Assembly: GCF_035046485.1 (NCBI RefSeq)
Contig: NC_085138.1
Location: 92,735,266 to 92,799,265 of the forward strand
From: Aedes albopictus
Taxonomy: Eukaryota; Arthropoda; Insecta; Diptera; Culicidae
Reading direction: 5' to 3'
Length of the DNA stretch: 64,000 nucleotides
The translations under genes and the position numbers were made by a program. Shown here piece by piece: positions 1-11,150 of the stretch; position 1 is the first letter of the stretch; the number at the start of each line of letters is the position of its first letter. Below the pieces are notes generated by a model, which saw nothing but the letters and a program-made list of their open reading frames with translations, made no database searches and was not told where the DNA came from.

Positions 1-528
1 AGCTATCGTGTTAATGTTCAGTTAAGTACTTGTATAGTTAATCAGACCACCAAGTTCCGTGTAAACCAGACCCGATTATTCCGACCAATAAACCAAACTA
101 TTCAGACAGACCGCGTACCATTCAGTGATTATCATTTGTGGAACTCCTGTGATTAATCAGATACCGACAGATCAGTACAGACTTGGTACAGACGCTCTTA
201 TGTGCGCGAACAATACGTATCCCCGTGTGCTTATACGTCAAAACATACATATTTTCGATACTTTTTTGTTCGGCACAAAACCATTTGTCAAAGTAACGCT
301 TCGATTGTGAATATCGTAAAGTGCGTGCGCTGCTTTCGTAAGCTCTGTAACAGCGTGCTTCAGTGGTTTTGAAGTGCAAAATGGTATCGTCACCAGAACA
401 AAGGTATAATTTACGTTCTAAATGTAGAAATTCATGTGACTGCAGCTAATTAAAGCTTATTTCTCGCAAAATTTAAGTGACTCATTATTGTGCCATGGAA
501 CACCGAAAATCACACAATTATGGGTCAC
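1..528. other. unclassified AT-rich DNA, no gene seen
   Basis: No coding signal, RNA gene or clear terminal repeat is visible. The short ORFs at 122-379 (minus) and 125-310 (plus) overlap each other and have no recognisable domain. The last 60 bases contain a motif close to TGACCCATAATTGTG that recurs at 3213-3280 and 3450-3466, so an older repeat probably surrounds the TTAA element that follows. Confidence 0.4.
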
Positions 529-532
529 TTAA

Positions 533-2969
533 CCCTCAGAACCCCTGGACAAACTTTTTATTTTTAATCGGCTGATACTCATGATCTGTAAAATATAAAA
601 ATAAGTGTTCTTCACTATGATCGATGGGAAGAGTTGTACTTCATGTAAGAGTAGTTGTCAAACCGGAAGTCCATGCTTGAACCTGATTTTGCACCGGAAA
701 TAAGTGTTCCCTGGTGCTATGTTTGGAAATATGTTCTACAGCTGCCATTTGGTAACTTTTTCAATAATTAGCTGTTAATTCTCGGTAGATCAATCAAAGT
801 GGAATCTAAATCTGGCCTTTAATTTCTTAGCGAAGCGTGCTTTTACAAATTGGAATCAATTTTGTAAATTGGGTCAGAAACCGATAAACGCCTAAAAGTA
901 TGCAGTGATCTAGTAATAATTCGATGGCTAAAAGTATGACCCGTGTTTGAATTTTAGGTGGATTAATCACATGAGTGATCCTTTTAAAAGAAGGCCTCAA
1001 ATATACGAAACAAATTCTTCATAGACTCCAAACTTCTAAAATCATCTTTTCAGGAGCAAAATGATTATGATCACGAAATTGGGTCTTAGGGAGTCCTACC
1101 GGAAATACACTCCTGGGACCAAGTTTAGGATGCAACTCATGCTAGAAAGCAGCCTCAGCATTGTGTTCTTGCGTTGGCCTACCATTTGAAGTTGTTACAG
1201 ATGTCAGAATTATTATAAAATACCAGATTCCAGGGTGTCCATTCAAATTCAGTTTTCCTATTCCCGGATTTTTCCCGGGTATGAACAAACGCAAATTAGT
1301 GGTCTAGTAGGACACTTATTAGTGCATTTTTATACACCGTTTTAACCTGGTCTACAACTTGATACAATTTTTTAAAAGTGATTTAAAAAAAAAACTGACG
1401 AACTCTACAATCACCGACATTAATTTCCTTTTTACACGAAACTATTTCCATCCTAAGTCTGTTGAAAAGGTCCTTTTTGTAACAAGTAAATCGAATAGAA
1501 ATTACGTCACAGTGCCTTTTGCGAAATTTTAGGTTAATATCGTAAAAAAAAAAATCGTTGGAAAAAATATCAAAGCGTTTTTGGTGAGCTACCTGATTTT
1601 CAAAGAAAAACAATATCAATTATTTTCTATTTTTACAAATCTTCATGTTAATTTCTGTTCTGCTTCCATCGTCATTTTGAACAATTTACTTGCTATCTCA
1701 AAATCAACATCGATTTTCTCCGAATTCTCCGAAAAACTATTGAGTTCGTCTTTAATTTTATCTCGAGGACATTAAACATTTCTTCCTTTAGGAAATACTC
1801 CTTGGGTTCTACCAAAAAATTTCCTAAAATTTACGCAAACAACTTCTTCTAGAAAGCTGTGTTTGCCTTATAATTCCGCAAAAATATAAGGAATTCCATA
1901 GAATACTTTCCCGAAGATTCGAGTGCTTCCAGAAATTTACATTTTTTCGATAAGCTTTCAAACTCTTCTTTACAGATTCCTTAGAAAATTCATCTGAGGA
2001 TTCTGCCATTGTAATCAGGAAATCTGTTAAAAATTTCTTAGCGGATTCCACCAGATTTTTTCAGGTGTAGCTTTCTTTTGGAAAATTCGCTATTATTTCC
2101 TGTGTTGTATTTACTCACTCTTCAGAATTTCCATTTAATTTTTTTCCTAAAGCTCCTCCAAAACTCTGTACGAAAGCGGAAAGATACAATTCCTTTATAA
2201 ACACTGTCAGGCATTTTTTGAAAATATTCTTCTTGACTACTGCCAAAGGGATCAAATTTAAGGGATATGGCAGACATTATATAAAGTTTCACTAAGAATG
2301 TCACCAGAATTCATCCAGGAACTGACACACTTTTTCTGAAACGTAAAAATTTCTTTGCCGAAAGTAACGTCCACAGGTTTAACGAGTTCTCCGAGAATTC
2401 CGAGAGGGCCTCCAAGAACTTTTCGCTAGAATCATGCTGTCAGGATTTTCTTAGCAAAACTCGAAAATCTTCCAGAAATCCGAAAATTTCGCCTGCACGA
2501 ATTTACCGAGATCCAACAGAAACTACTAAAATTCCTAAGAGGATGCCTTTCTAAAACAAAAAGTCAGCCGGCAACTCTATTAATGTTGTTATGATTTCAT
2601 TCAGGACTTGCTTGTCACTAATGCAGTTCAGACATGAAGATTTTTTCCCGGTGCCATTTACAATTTCCCGTGTTTTTCCCGTATTTTTCCCGGTGATTTC
2701 GAATTCCCGGGTTTTTCCCGGTTTTCCCGTATTTCCCGGATGGATGGACACCCTGAGATTCATAGACGACTCGCCAAAATATTGCACCAGGGAACACTTA
2801 TTTACGGTGCAAAAACAGGTTCAAACATGGACTTGCGGTTTGACAACTACTCTTACATGAAGTACAACCCTTCCCATCGATCATAGTGAAAACCGTTTAT
2901 TTTTATATTCTACAGATCCTGAGTATCAGACGATTAAAAAAAAAGAAGTTTGTCCTGGGGCTTTGAGGG
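533..2969. mobile_element. piggyBac-like foldback MITE, copy 1 (with nested insert)
   Basis: The element is flanked by TTAA at 529-532 and 2970-2973 and begins CCCTCAGAACCCC, with the matching inverted end GGGGCTTTGAGGG. The terminal inverted repeats run about 190 bp, from the ends to the phrase around GTTCCCTGGTGC on the left and GCACCAGGGAAC on the right. No transposase ORF is present. TTAA target duplication and CCCT-type ends are characteristic of the piggyBac superfamily; that assignment is by ends only. A second copy at 25095-25999 is 905 bp long and lacks the 1.5-kb insert seen here at 1231-2755. Confidence 0.75.
1231..2755. mobile_element. non-autonomous TIR element nested in the TTAA element
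   Basis: A 1525-bp insertion has perfect 12-bp inverted ends, CAGGGTGTCCAT and ATGGACACCCTG, and is bordered by AGATTC at 1225-1230 and 2756-2761. The related copy at 25782-25800 has AGATTC only once, so it is the uninterrupted site and fixes both boundaries and a 6-bp target duplication. Both ends of the insert are rich in CCCGGG/TTTTTCCCGG runs. The centre (about 1790-2560) is degenerate TTCC/GGAA repeat without a transposase. The superfamily is not assigned; a 6-bp duplication is uncommon. Confidence 0.8.
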
Positions 2970-2973
2970 TTAA

Positions 2974-3487
2974 TGTGCAGCATAATATTGACATTTCTGC
3001 GTACATGGGCATTGCATACTTTTAGGCGTTATCGGTGGTTGTGTTAAAGGTTTTGTCCCAATCTTGAAAAATTGATTCCAAATCGTGAAAACACGCTTCG
3101 TTAAGAGGTTTGAGACCAGTTTTAGATTTTACTTTAGTTGATCTATCGAGAATAAGTGATCAATCAGTGAAAAAATAGACAAAACATTATTGTTGAGCCG
3201 ATTCCTCTTGAGTGACCCATAATAGGCAACAAATTGACCCATAATTGTTACACAGCCAATTTTGACCCATTATTGTGGTTTTCATTATTCATCAACATTT
3301 TAGTAATTTTCACCGTCTAAAGTGAATTTTACAAGCAAATTTTTATATAAAACAATATAAAGGAGTTTTAGTGAAGAGAATACAAAATAAAAATAATGAA
3401 AGTATTATTTTGGTATGTAAAACGATTCATATTATGAAATGATTGTTCCTTGAGTGACCCATAATTGTGCAATGAGTGTATGACCCC
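2974..3487. other. AT-rich repeat-derived DNA, no gene
   Basis: This stretch contains a phrase around GCATACTTTTAGGCG that also occurs near 11575 and 40700, and several TGACCCATAATTG motifs. It appears to be old interspersed repeat. No ORF with a recognisable domain is present. Confidence 0.35.
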
Positions 3488-3820
3488 TTCCATACGTACT
3501 GATCCGGAATACCTAAATGGTCATAACTCCGGAACGGCTGGACCGATTAAAACCATTTTCAATAAGAAACAATGGGGCCAGATTCCGCGTCGCATGAACC
3601 GTCGGTCATTAAAATCGGTTGAGGTTTACTACCAAAAAGTGAGATGAGTTTTTTGTACATATACACACACATACACACACGCACATACATCACTTCAATT
3701 CGTCGAACTGAGTTGATTGGTATATGTGACTCGACCCTCCGGATCTTCTATCAAAAAGTCAATTTTGGAGTGATCATATAGCCTTTCCAGTACACTAGTG
3801 TACGAGAAAGGCAAAAAAGT
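3488..3820 (+). repeat. interspersed repeat with CA microsatellite
   Basis: The phrase CATAACTCCGGAACGGCTGG, an internal CA-rich stretch at about 3658-3690 and the end phrase GAGAAAGGCAAAAAAG resemble a high-copy mosquito interspersed repeat with an A-rich 3' end. That recognition is from memory of the general family and is tentative. There is no coding capacity: the 60-aa ORFs on both strands are short and domain-free. Confidence 0.4.
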
Positions 3821-4112
3821 AAAATAGTCATCTACGCGGTTTTCAATGATGAACCACAGTAGTGTTTCAAACAACACCTACTTCAATTTCACATTCAGAA
3901 GAAGGTAAGCGGATTGGCTTAAACACTTCTTAAATCGATTAAATGAATTTGATATACCGGGAATTACCGCATGCATGATACACACAAACCTTTATGCCAG
4001 CACAAACAACCTCTGTTCAATCCACATTCCCCAACCGGTGCGCACGGTGGTGCAAGGTCCGTGCTCCGCCCCGGAAAGGATTTCCAATCATGCTTCATTA
4101 TTTATCCTAAAT

Positions 4113-4186
4113 TGTAGTCTCTGTCTTCGTCTTCGTTCCCGTTCTCGTCCTCGCCCTTGTAGTCGTCATCGTTGTCGTTGCTGTTA
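4113..4186. repeat. imperfect CGT/CTT-type microsatellite
   Basis: About 70 bases consist of irregular units such as GTCTTC, GTCCTC, GTCGTC and GTTGTC. It ends directly at the TA where the GT-1 element begins. Confidence 0.6.
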
Positions 4187-4190
4187 CGTA

Positions 4191-5097
4191 GGGTAAAAAA
4201 TATAATTTGGACATGTATGTAATTTAGACATGCACGGCGATTTATGTCTTGTTCCGGAGAGCTAACAAAAGTAGATACTTGTCAATATTGATTATTGGAT
4301 CAAATATACCCTATTCTGATGACTAACGTTGAAAATACGCTTAACAATTAAGAATTTATTTCAAAATGATCGAATATGTAAATTGTTTCACTGAAACCCC
4401 TCAAATGCGCAGGTATGCAAGACGACATACACTTCACAGTCAAATACAATATTCACCTCAAAACCGTTGAATTAATAATTGTAAGAAATTTGAAAGCCTT
4501 ATTTCAATGAAAAGTGTTCAATAAAGAAGCATTAGGCAGCCAATCTCTTAACATTCATATAGAACGCATAAAATAGGTGCTGTCCAAAATACATAACAAG
4601 TTTTCTACCGTAAATATATGTTGGTCATCTGACGAACTACATAGGGATGCTTCACGATTGCATACTTGGAGGCGTATTCTGTGGGTCTGGCGATATTTCT
4701 TCGATTTCAACAAAAACTGTAATAATTATCAAAATAGATGCTTGTTAAGCGAAGACATTTGATTTGCAAAAAAAAATTTGTTAATTTGAGCTACTTCCAT
4801 GATTTAGCAGTATTCATGGCTAAACATTGAGATAATTGCCCTGTCCAAATCATATATACCTGAGGGTGTCCAAAACATATATTCGGTGTCAAACATGCAA
4901 TTCTAACATGCGATTGGAAATTGTGGTTTTCTTAGCTTTAAATGCTTTCGTTAAGGTTTTGGTCCCCAGGAACGCAAAGTACAATCATATTATAAGCGTA
5001 TTAGTAACTTTACAGTATAATCAATTGCTTTCTAAGGAAGCTAGAGTACGAATTTTCCAACGGTGTTCTCAGCCTGTCCAAAATACATGAATTACCC
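4191..5097 (+). mobile_element. GT-1 element, complete plus-strand copy (TA-flanked)
   Basis: A 907-bp unit opens GGGTAAAAAATATAATTTGG and ends CATGAATTACCC, with TA on both sides (4189-4190, 5098-5099). The inverted ends are short (GGGTAA/TTACCC). No transposase is encoded; small ORFs at 4577-4762 and 4836-5090 recur in other copies at the same place but show no domain. It is the only uninterrupted copy here, so it serves as the reference for reading the nested copies at 27218-47349 (minus) and 28989-39721 (plus). The TA duplication suggests Tc1/mariner-type mobilisation. Confidence 0.7.
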
Positions 5098-5149
5098 TAA
5101 TATTGTTGCCGTTTAAGTGAGCAGCAAATATGGGTGGCCCGACTCAGAC

Positions 5150-5620
5150 TGGATTCAATCTCGGAACAAATAATCCAGAAAAGCAAATTGGGAAAACAAG
5201 ACAGGAATTTATACCCAGTCCGAAGGCTTGCTGATGGTCGACTTTAGAAGCGAAGGGACAATTGAACAAGTGGAAGGACGAGGGTGTGGAGGAGCTCTCG
5301 TTTTTCGAAAGTGAAGCAATTTGAGCACACGAGAATGGTCTTAAGGTGATGGTCTGGTGTATGTGTGCTGCTGGTTTTGGTTCCCAAGCTTTTTGGGAGA
5401 GGGTGTCTAATCCAAGCGACATAAATTGATGTCATTCGAGGCACACAGGGGTGTACAGAGACAGATAAACGAAATTGTATGCCGAATTTGAACGGAGTGG
5501 AGGCATTACAATTTGGGGTGGACCATAAGAATAATGTTGTCTGGAATATGGTGACTTGCTGTGGTAATAACGATTGTGGTTTACTGGATCACATTTGATG
5601 GTATTGTCAAATAGGTAACT
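5150..5620 (+). pseudogene. possible Tc1/mariner transposase relic
   Basis: In one plus-strand frame around 5345-5425 the residues VMVWCMCAAGFGSQAF resemble the VMVWGCMxAxGxG stretch of Tc1-type transposases. Around 5488-5515 a different frame reads SGGITIWGG, resembling the same region again. Several stops and frame changes interrupt the rest and no DD(E/D) triad can be traced. The match is weak and by eye. It follows GT-1 directly but no shared boundary is visible. Confidence 0.3.
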
Positions 5621-5699
5621 TGCAGCACTTTTCAACTCTGAAAAAGTTCTAAGAAAATGCCAAATACCTGAGACAAACCACAAATTATCATGTAGACTA

Positions 5700-6550
5700 A
5701 TGACAACGATTAGACAGAGGTGGCCACATTTACGTTAATCCGTTAACCGTTAATTAATGGTGTTAATATTTATTTAACGGTTTAAGGTTTTAGTTATTTT
5801 TTTCTAAATATTAACGAATTACGTTAAGGTGATTCCCTGTATCACATCTTTTTTGATGTCTATTTCTAACAATGATCGTGCACAACAGTAGTGGTGTTGC
5901 GATTTTACATTTGTTCCATAAACAAATATACAAACATAGCACCTCTTTGTCTCGCATCCGTCAATGTAAACATTTCAAGATTATGATTTATTTAAAAGCA
6001 ATTTAATCAGCAGTTCAATATTTTTTGCTAAATAACAATGAAACAACAACGTCACGAACAATATTATATTTTATAGGGTTTTTATCCAATTTTCATCTTT
6101 CGAAGCACCAACCAATAATGATCGAGTTTACTCCTGCACCTCGCCTAATTGGCATTGCCAATTTGGTATCATTTGCTAATTTATAAGTTAGCTTTCATGT
6201 TACATAAAAGTATATAGTGAAAGAACTATAATTTCCTTAAAATAATGAGATTGAATAATTGTCCCTCGAATTCTGTTTCCGTCTTGCCCACGTCTATTTC
6301 GGGCGACACCTGAATTGAATTCCGGGCACACTTTCTACGTGACACTTTGGTTCATAGGATGGTCAAAAATTATAATTTGACTGTAGTTGTTTATTCAAAA
6401 AGTCGATCAAATTATTTGCATACCAAATTGCTGAAAGCTTTTGAATTGAGCTACATCCATCTTTATAATAACGACCAAAATATTTCAATTAATATTTTTG
6501 CCCACTAGATCATCATACGCCAACACAGTGCAACGCGAAAATCATTTATT
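5700..6550. other. AT-rich DNA with TTAACG-rich patch, no gene
   Basis: At 5735-5830 there is a run of GTTAAC, TTAACG and TTAATG words that looks like a decayed simple repeat. The remaining sequence shows no ORF above 60 codons and no terminal repeats that I could pair. Confidence 0.4.
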
Positions 6551-7720
6551 TTTATTTTGACGTAGGACTACGTCTCTGTTTTCTATACCCGGTGTCATTT
6601 CAAAATTTATGAAACCAAGAGCGTTACGTTTGAGTGAAAGATTTTAAACGCTCACAGTACCTTTCCCACTGAACGAAATGATAAACAAATCCCGTTATCC
6701 GAGAGATGAAACTCCCGCGTTCAATTTGTAATATTCGGTGAACCTAAAAATCATTGATAAATAGTTGAAAAGTTGTTTTAAAGTTAGACATTGAAATCGC
6801 TGAAATCTATAAATATGGGTAGCGGACAAATTTTCTCGTTCAGTATACCAACGCTCTCTGATTGGTGCGCATCGTGGGGGCAACTACGATGCAGGAAGGA
6901 ATGCGATCATGCGAGAGCTGATCGTCAGTTCCATTTCGACCACCGTCGAGGTGACACCTCGAGCTGGGCAGCGGCACATCGACTCAGCGACGACACTTGG
7001 CTATCGTACTGATAGCACCAGGAATCTCATTCACAACAGCAAGCGGCGGGCCAGTTTTCGATTGCGTCTAGCGTTGAGCGCGGAGAAAACCAACACGAAT
7101 TGCGTGGCATTGTAAATTCATCAAAATCGTCCATTATTCAAACGGTTCTTTTCAGGACCATCGAAAAAGATTTCTCAAGAGTTAATTGGATGAATTTCCA
7201 CCCTCGATCGAGAAAGGTGAACCTAGTGCAAAGCAAGGACAGAGCGGCGTTTCTCAGCAAAAGCAAAGCCGGTCATTAATCGCATGCACGGCAGCAAGCG
7301 GCGGGCCAGTTTTCGGTGGCGTTCAGCATTTAGTGCGGAGAAAACAAACACGCATAGTGGCATAGTGAATTCATTTAATTTTCCTCCTAATTTAAGGACC
7401 ATCGAAAATGATTTTTCAAGAGCTGTGAATCGGATAATTCCATTCCAACGAACGGGAAAAGTGTAGTACAACCGAAAAGTGAATGATTTTGAATGCTTGG
7501 TGACTCAGCCAGCAACAATTATGACGTCTAATTGTTCCACCCGGACTTTGGCAACGCATTATCATATCCGGACCATTTTGCGTGAAAAATGTTTCAATTC
7601 TAACATTTTCCAAATTAAAATGATCTAAATCATCTAATATTTTGGTTACATTATCCGTTCAATGGAAATTTTCTCATTTCTCGGTTGATTAATCGTTTGA
7701 TGCGTCTGGAGCATAAGGGG

Positions 7721-7840
7721 CGGGTCATGCAAACGAAATTAACTGAAAAGCCAGCCGAATGGGAGGAGCTTCATCTGCCAATCTAGGGGTATAAAAGCAG
7801 TGTTCTCTGTTTTCTTTCGTCATTTTCGTTGGATTAGTCA
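7721..7840 (+). promoter_or_regulatory. promoter-like cassette 1
   Basis: This is one of five matching 120-bp blocks. Each starts CGGGTCATGCAAACGAAAT, continues through a GGGAGGAG patch to a TATA-like box (TATAAAAG at 7790 here) and ends CGTTGGATTAGTCA, an Inr-like TCAGTC in other copies. ATGCAAA resembles an octamer. The downstream DNA is non-coding repeat, so any transcript would be non-coding. This copy has the best TATA box. Promoter activity is inferred. Confidence 0.5.
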
Positions 7841-8732
7841 AGGAGGTTGGAGGTGGATGTCACCTCCAGCAAGGCAGCAGCACAACAACCCAGCGACTAC
7901 TCTCGGATATCGTGCTGATGATAGCACTTAGAATCGCATCCATGGCAGCGGCGGTGGGCCAATTTTCGACGGCGTCCAGCATTCTCCGCACTCCGCAGCG
8001 AAAACCAACACGCATTGCATGGCATTTTGAATGCATCAAAATCGTCCATTATTCAAACCGGTCCTTTTCAGGACCATCGAAAATGATTCCTCAAGAGTTA
8101 ATTGGATAATTTCCAACATCGATCGAGATGTAGTGCAACCAAAAAGCAAAAGACAGAGCATCGTTGCCAGCAATAGTGAAACTGGTCATTATTGTAATCC
8201 ACGGCGGTCCTGTTTTCGGTGGCGTTTATCATTCAGCACGGAGAAAACCAACACGCATTGCGTGACATGGTGAATTCATGCCATTTCGTTCCTAAAATCG
8301 TCAATTAATCAAACGGTCTTGTTCAGGACCACCGTTAATTATTCCTTAAGAGTTTGTGAATCAGCTAATTTCATTCCATCGAACGAGAAAAGTGTGGTGC
8401 AATTGAGAAGTGAAAGATTGAATACTTGGTGGCCCAGCAATAATGATGAAACCGGTCACTAATGGCCTAATGGTTCCACCCGGAATTTAACAACGCATTA
8501 TTCTATCCGAACTATTTTGCGTGAAACATTGTTTAATTAAAATTAAGTTTAAACATTTTTCGAAAATGTTCGAAGGTGAATATATGACGAAGCCACACCT
8601 AGAATTTTCTAGAGCACAAATCTGAAGAACCGAATGTCGGTTTGCGCTTAAAAGTTGATCGTTTGGTTACCCGCTGGTGGTTTGCTCATTTCTCGGTTGG
8701 TTAGTTGCTTGATGCGTCTGGAGCATTCGGGG

Positions 8733-8852
8733 CGGGTCATGCAAACGAAATAAACTGGAAAGCCAGCCAAATGGGAGGAGCCTAATCTACTAATCAAGGG
8801 GAATAAAATCAGTGACCTCTGTTTTCTTCCGTCATTTTCGTTGAATCAGTCA
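8733..8852 (+). promoter_or_regulatory. promoter-like cassette 2
   Basis: This is the second cassette in element A, 1012 bp after the first, with the same order of motifs. The TATA-like box is weaker (AATAAAAT at 8802). It is followed by the phrase GAACCAGGAATCTC, which was duplicated when the SINE inserted. Confidence 0.45.
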
Positions 8853-8934
8853 AAGGGAATGGATGTCACCTCCGCAGCTGCGCACCAATCCTGCGATGAC
8901 TCTCGGCTATTTAGCTGATAGAACCAGGAATCTC

Positions 8935-9655
8935 TAGAATCTGGAACCAGAAATCTCAGGCTATATGGAACAGGGCCCATATCGTCGGTTTCCTGCAATA
9001 AGGGCACAACTCAAAATTTGTCATTTTTGAGATTTTGATGGCAAATGATAAAAAACTATGCAAACTTTCATCTCACAAAGACCCGTTCTGAAATTCGTTG
9101 AGAAACTCGAGATTTTCGCATTTTCACCAATTTTCCGCAATAAGGGCACAACTCAAAATCAGTCACCTTTTTCAATAGTCGATGAAAAATAGTAATCTAA
9201 AATTCATGAAACAGATAGTCCTTCAGTCCCTTTCCATGATACAACAATCAAAATTCGATTACTTTTGTCTAATAATGAGAGAAATAAGTGAACTTGTAGG
9301 ATGTGCTTCAAGATTGCCAATTTTCAAACGCTAATTCTGAAAATTCACATTTTTTGAGTTGTGCCCCTATTGCAGGAAACCGACGATATAGCCGAGGCGG
9401 TAAACGCACGGGTATTCAGCATGACCATGCTGAGGGTAACGGGTTCGATTCCCGGTCGGTCCAGGATCTTTTCGTAAAGGAAATTTCCTTGACTTCCTTG
9501 GGCATAGAGTATCTTCGTGGCTGCCACACGATATGCACATGCAAAATGGTCATTGGCAGAGGAAGCTCTCAGTTAATTACTTTGGAAGTGCTCATAGAAC
9601 ACTAAGCTGAGAAGCAGGCTTTGTCCCAGTGAGGACGTTACGCCAAGAAGAAGAA
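8935..9655 (+). mobile_element. Feilai-type tRNA-derived SINE, interrupted by a MITE
   Basis: The SINE body has an A box (TAGCCGAGGCGG, 9389-9400), a B box (GGTTCGATTCC, 9442-9452), the tRNA-unrelated part, and a 3' tail of AAG units. This matches the Feilai family known from Aedes aegypti. A 14-bp target duplication, GAACCAGGAATCTC, lies at 8921-8934 and 9656-9669. The 5' leader (8935-8982) is separated from the A box by a 403-bp MITE. The diverged minus-strand copy at 35399-35681 has the leader joined directly to the A box, showing the uninterrupted form. Confidence 0.85.
8983..9385. mobile_element. MITE with CGTCGG ends, nested in SINE
   Basis: Inverted ends of over 30 bp begin CGTCGGTTTCCTGCAATA and close with the complementary phrase. 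The insert splits the SINE leader CCCATAT from ATAGCC, giving a short direct repeat (ATAT, 8979-8982 and 9386-9389). A second copy lies at 10327-10729 in opposite internal orientation. No ORF is present. Superfamily unassigned. Confidence 0.8.
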
Positions 9656-10326
9656 GAACCAGGAATCTCATCCACGGCAGTAAGCGATGGCAGTTTTCGA
9701 TGGCTTCCAGCATTCAGTGCGAATAATTTTCAATTGTCTTGCCGAAATCTCCTGTTATTTAAAAGGTCCTTTTCAGGACCAGTGAAAATTATTCCTCCAG
9801 AGTTATGAATCGGATAATTAAAAGCGACAGACTGAAAACTTAGCAACAGTATAGCCGGCCTCTAATTGTTGTTCGCGTAACTATACAACGTATTGTTGAA
9901 TCTAGAATATTTCATGAAACTGCAATCAAAATTATCTAAAATTTCGTTAACAGCAATTGAGTTGTGTCAAATACACATGGCTACGGTGGCTCCATCTGTT
10001 CATTTCATAGCGGCAATTTTAGTTATTTTAATGATTGTTGCGATCGCAATATGATGTTTGGGAAGCTATGGCTTAACGCCTTTCAATATTATAATCATTC
10101 TTTCCTTTCGACGAAAATTCTTTCAAACAACGGTTGAACATTTATCTTCAAAATAAAATAATACTCAACCCTCAAGTGATAGCCAACCGCGCGAGTTACG
10201 GAAGGTTTAACTAATTAACATCTTATGAATGCGTTCAGTGAAATGGATCACATAGGTAACAACTTTAATCAACACATCACTCCGCCGATTTGAATTTTGC
10301 CAGCATACATTGTGTAGGCCTTTTAT

Positions 10327-10729
10327 CGTCGGTTTCCTGCAATAAGGGCACAACTCAAAAAATGTGAATTTTCAGAATAAGCGTTTGAAAATTGGCAATC
10401 ATGAAGCACCTCCTGCAAATTCACTTATTTCTCTCATCATTTGATAAAAGTAAACAAATTTTGATTGTTGTATCATTGAAAGGGGCTGAAGGACTATCTG
10501 TTTCATGAATTTTTGACAACTATTTTTCAACGACTATTGAAAAAATTGACTGATTTTGAGTTGTGCCCTTACTGCGGAAAATTGGTGAAAATGCCCAAAT
10601 CTCGCGTTTCTCATCGAATTTTGGAACGGGTCTTTGTGAGATGAAATTTTACATAGTTTTTCATCATTTGCCATCAAAATCTCAAAAATGACATATTTTG
10701 AGTTGTGCCCCTATTGCAGGAAACCGACG
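10327..10729. mobile_element. MITE with CGTCGG ends, copy 2
   Basis: It has the same terminal inverted repeats as 8983-9385 and the same length within a few bases, with the inner sequence reversed relative to that copy. Short direct repeats TTAT flank it. It sits in the 3' part of Helitron-like element A. Confidence 0.8.
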
Positions 10730-10909
10730 TTATGTGATAAATTCGTTATGCATTTATTTACGAAGGTCGGACAACAATGACACGAAAAATCAGCTGATTT
10801 AAGACTTCAAATTAAAGGGCCCATTTCAATATATAAAAGTCGGAACCTCATTCCAGCCTTTGTCCTACGTCAACAATGCGGTTATGTCTCAGACATTACC
10901 CACCCCTAG

Positions 10910-11150
10910 TTTTATTTATTTGTCTTCATTCATTCTGCAGCAGTGAAATCCAACTTTGAAGTGATACAGAGCTTTTGTACTTTGCTACTTTTCTTAATAT
11001 TTTTCCATGTAACAGTATTACTCCTATTTTTATATTTTTAAAACAAGTATTGGAGTAACAGTTATCAATTGCAATTGAAAGATCCGATAATCTTAAATAT
11101 TTTGGGTGACTTTTAGTTTTTCGTATGAGCGAAAATCAGATTTTCAGTTT
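10910..11150. other. AT-rich DNA, no gene
   Basis: This short AT-rich stretch carries a small imperfect inverted pair around 11010 and 11055 (GTATTACTCC / GGAGTAACAG). Nothing else is identifiable. Confidence 0.35.

Larger units (their letters stand above)
6551..10909 (+). mobile_element. Helitron/Helentron-like non-autonomous element A
   Basis: The 5' end is a T-rich run into TTGACGTAGGAC, part of the hairpin-forming GACGTAGGACTACGTC. The 3' end has the inverted phrase GTCCTACGTCAA, then a hairpin ATGTCTCAGACAT and, 9 bases further on, CTAG followed by T. A 3' hairpin just before CTRR, no clear target duplication, and subterminal inverted repeats are known traits of Helitron/Helentron-type elements. 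No Rep/helicase ORF is present. The inside holds about two ~1-kb internal repeat units, each with a 120-bp TATA-containing cassette, plus a SINE (8935-9655) and a MITE (10327-10729). Element B (29687-33463) shares both ends and the internal repeats. Confidence 0.5.

Noticed and set aside
1..380. Possible gene at the left edge (85-aa minus and 61-aa plus ORFs)
   Set aside because: The two frames overlap antisense, both are short, and neither has a domain or splice context.
9389..9460. tRNA gene
   Set aside because: The A and B boxes belong to a SINE with an AAG tail and target duplications; the sequence does not close a tRNA cloverleaf that I can trace.
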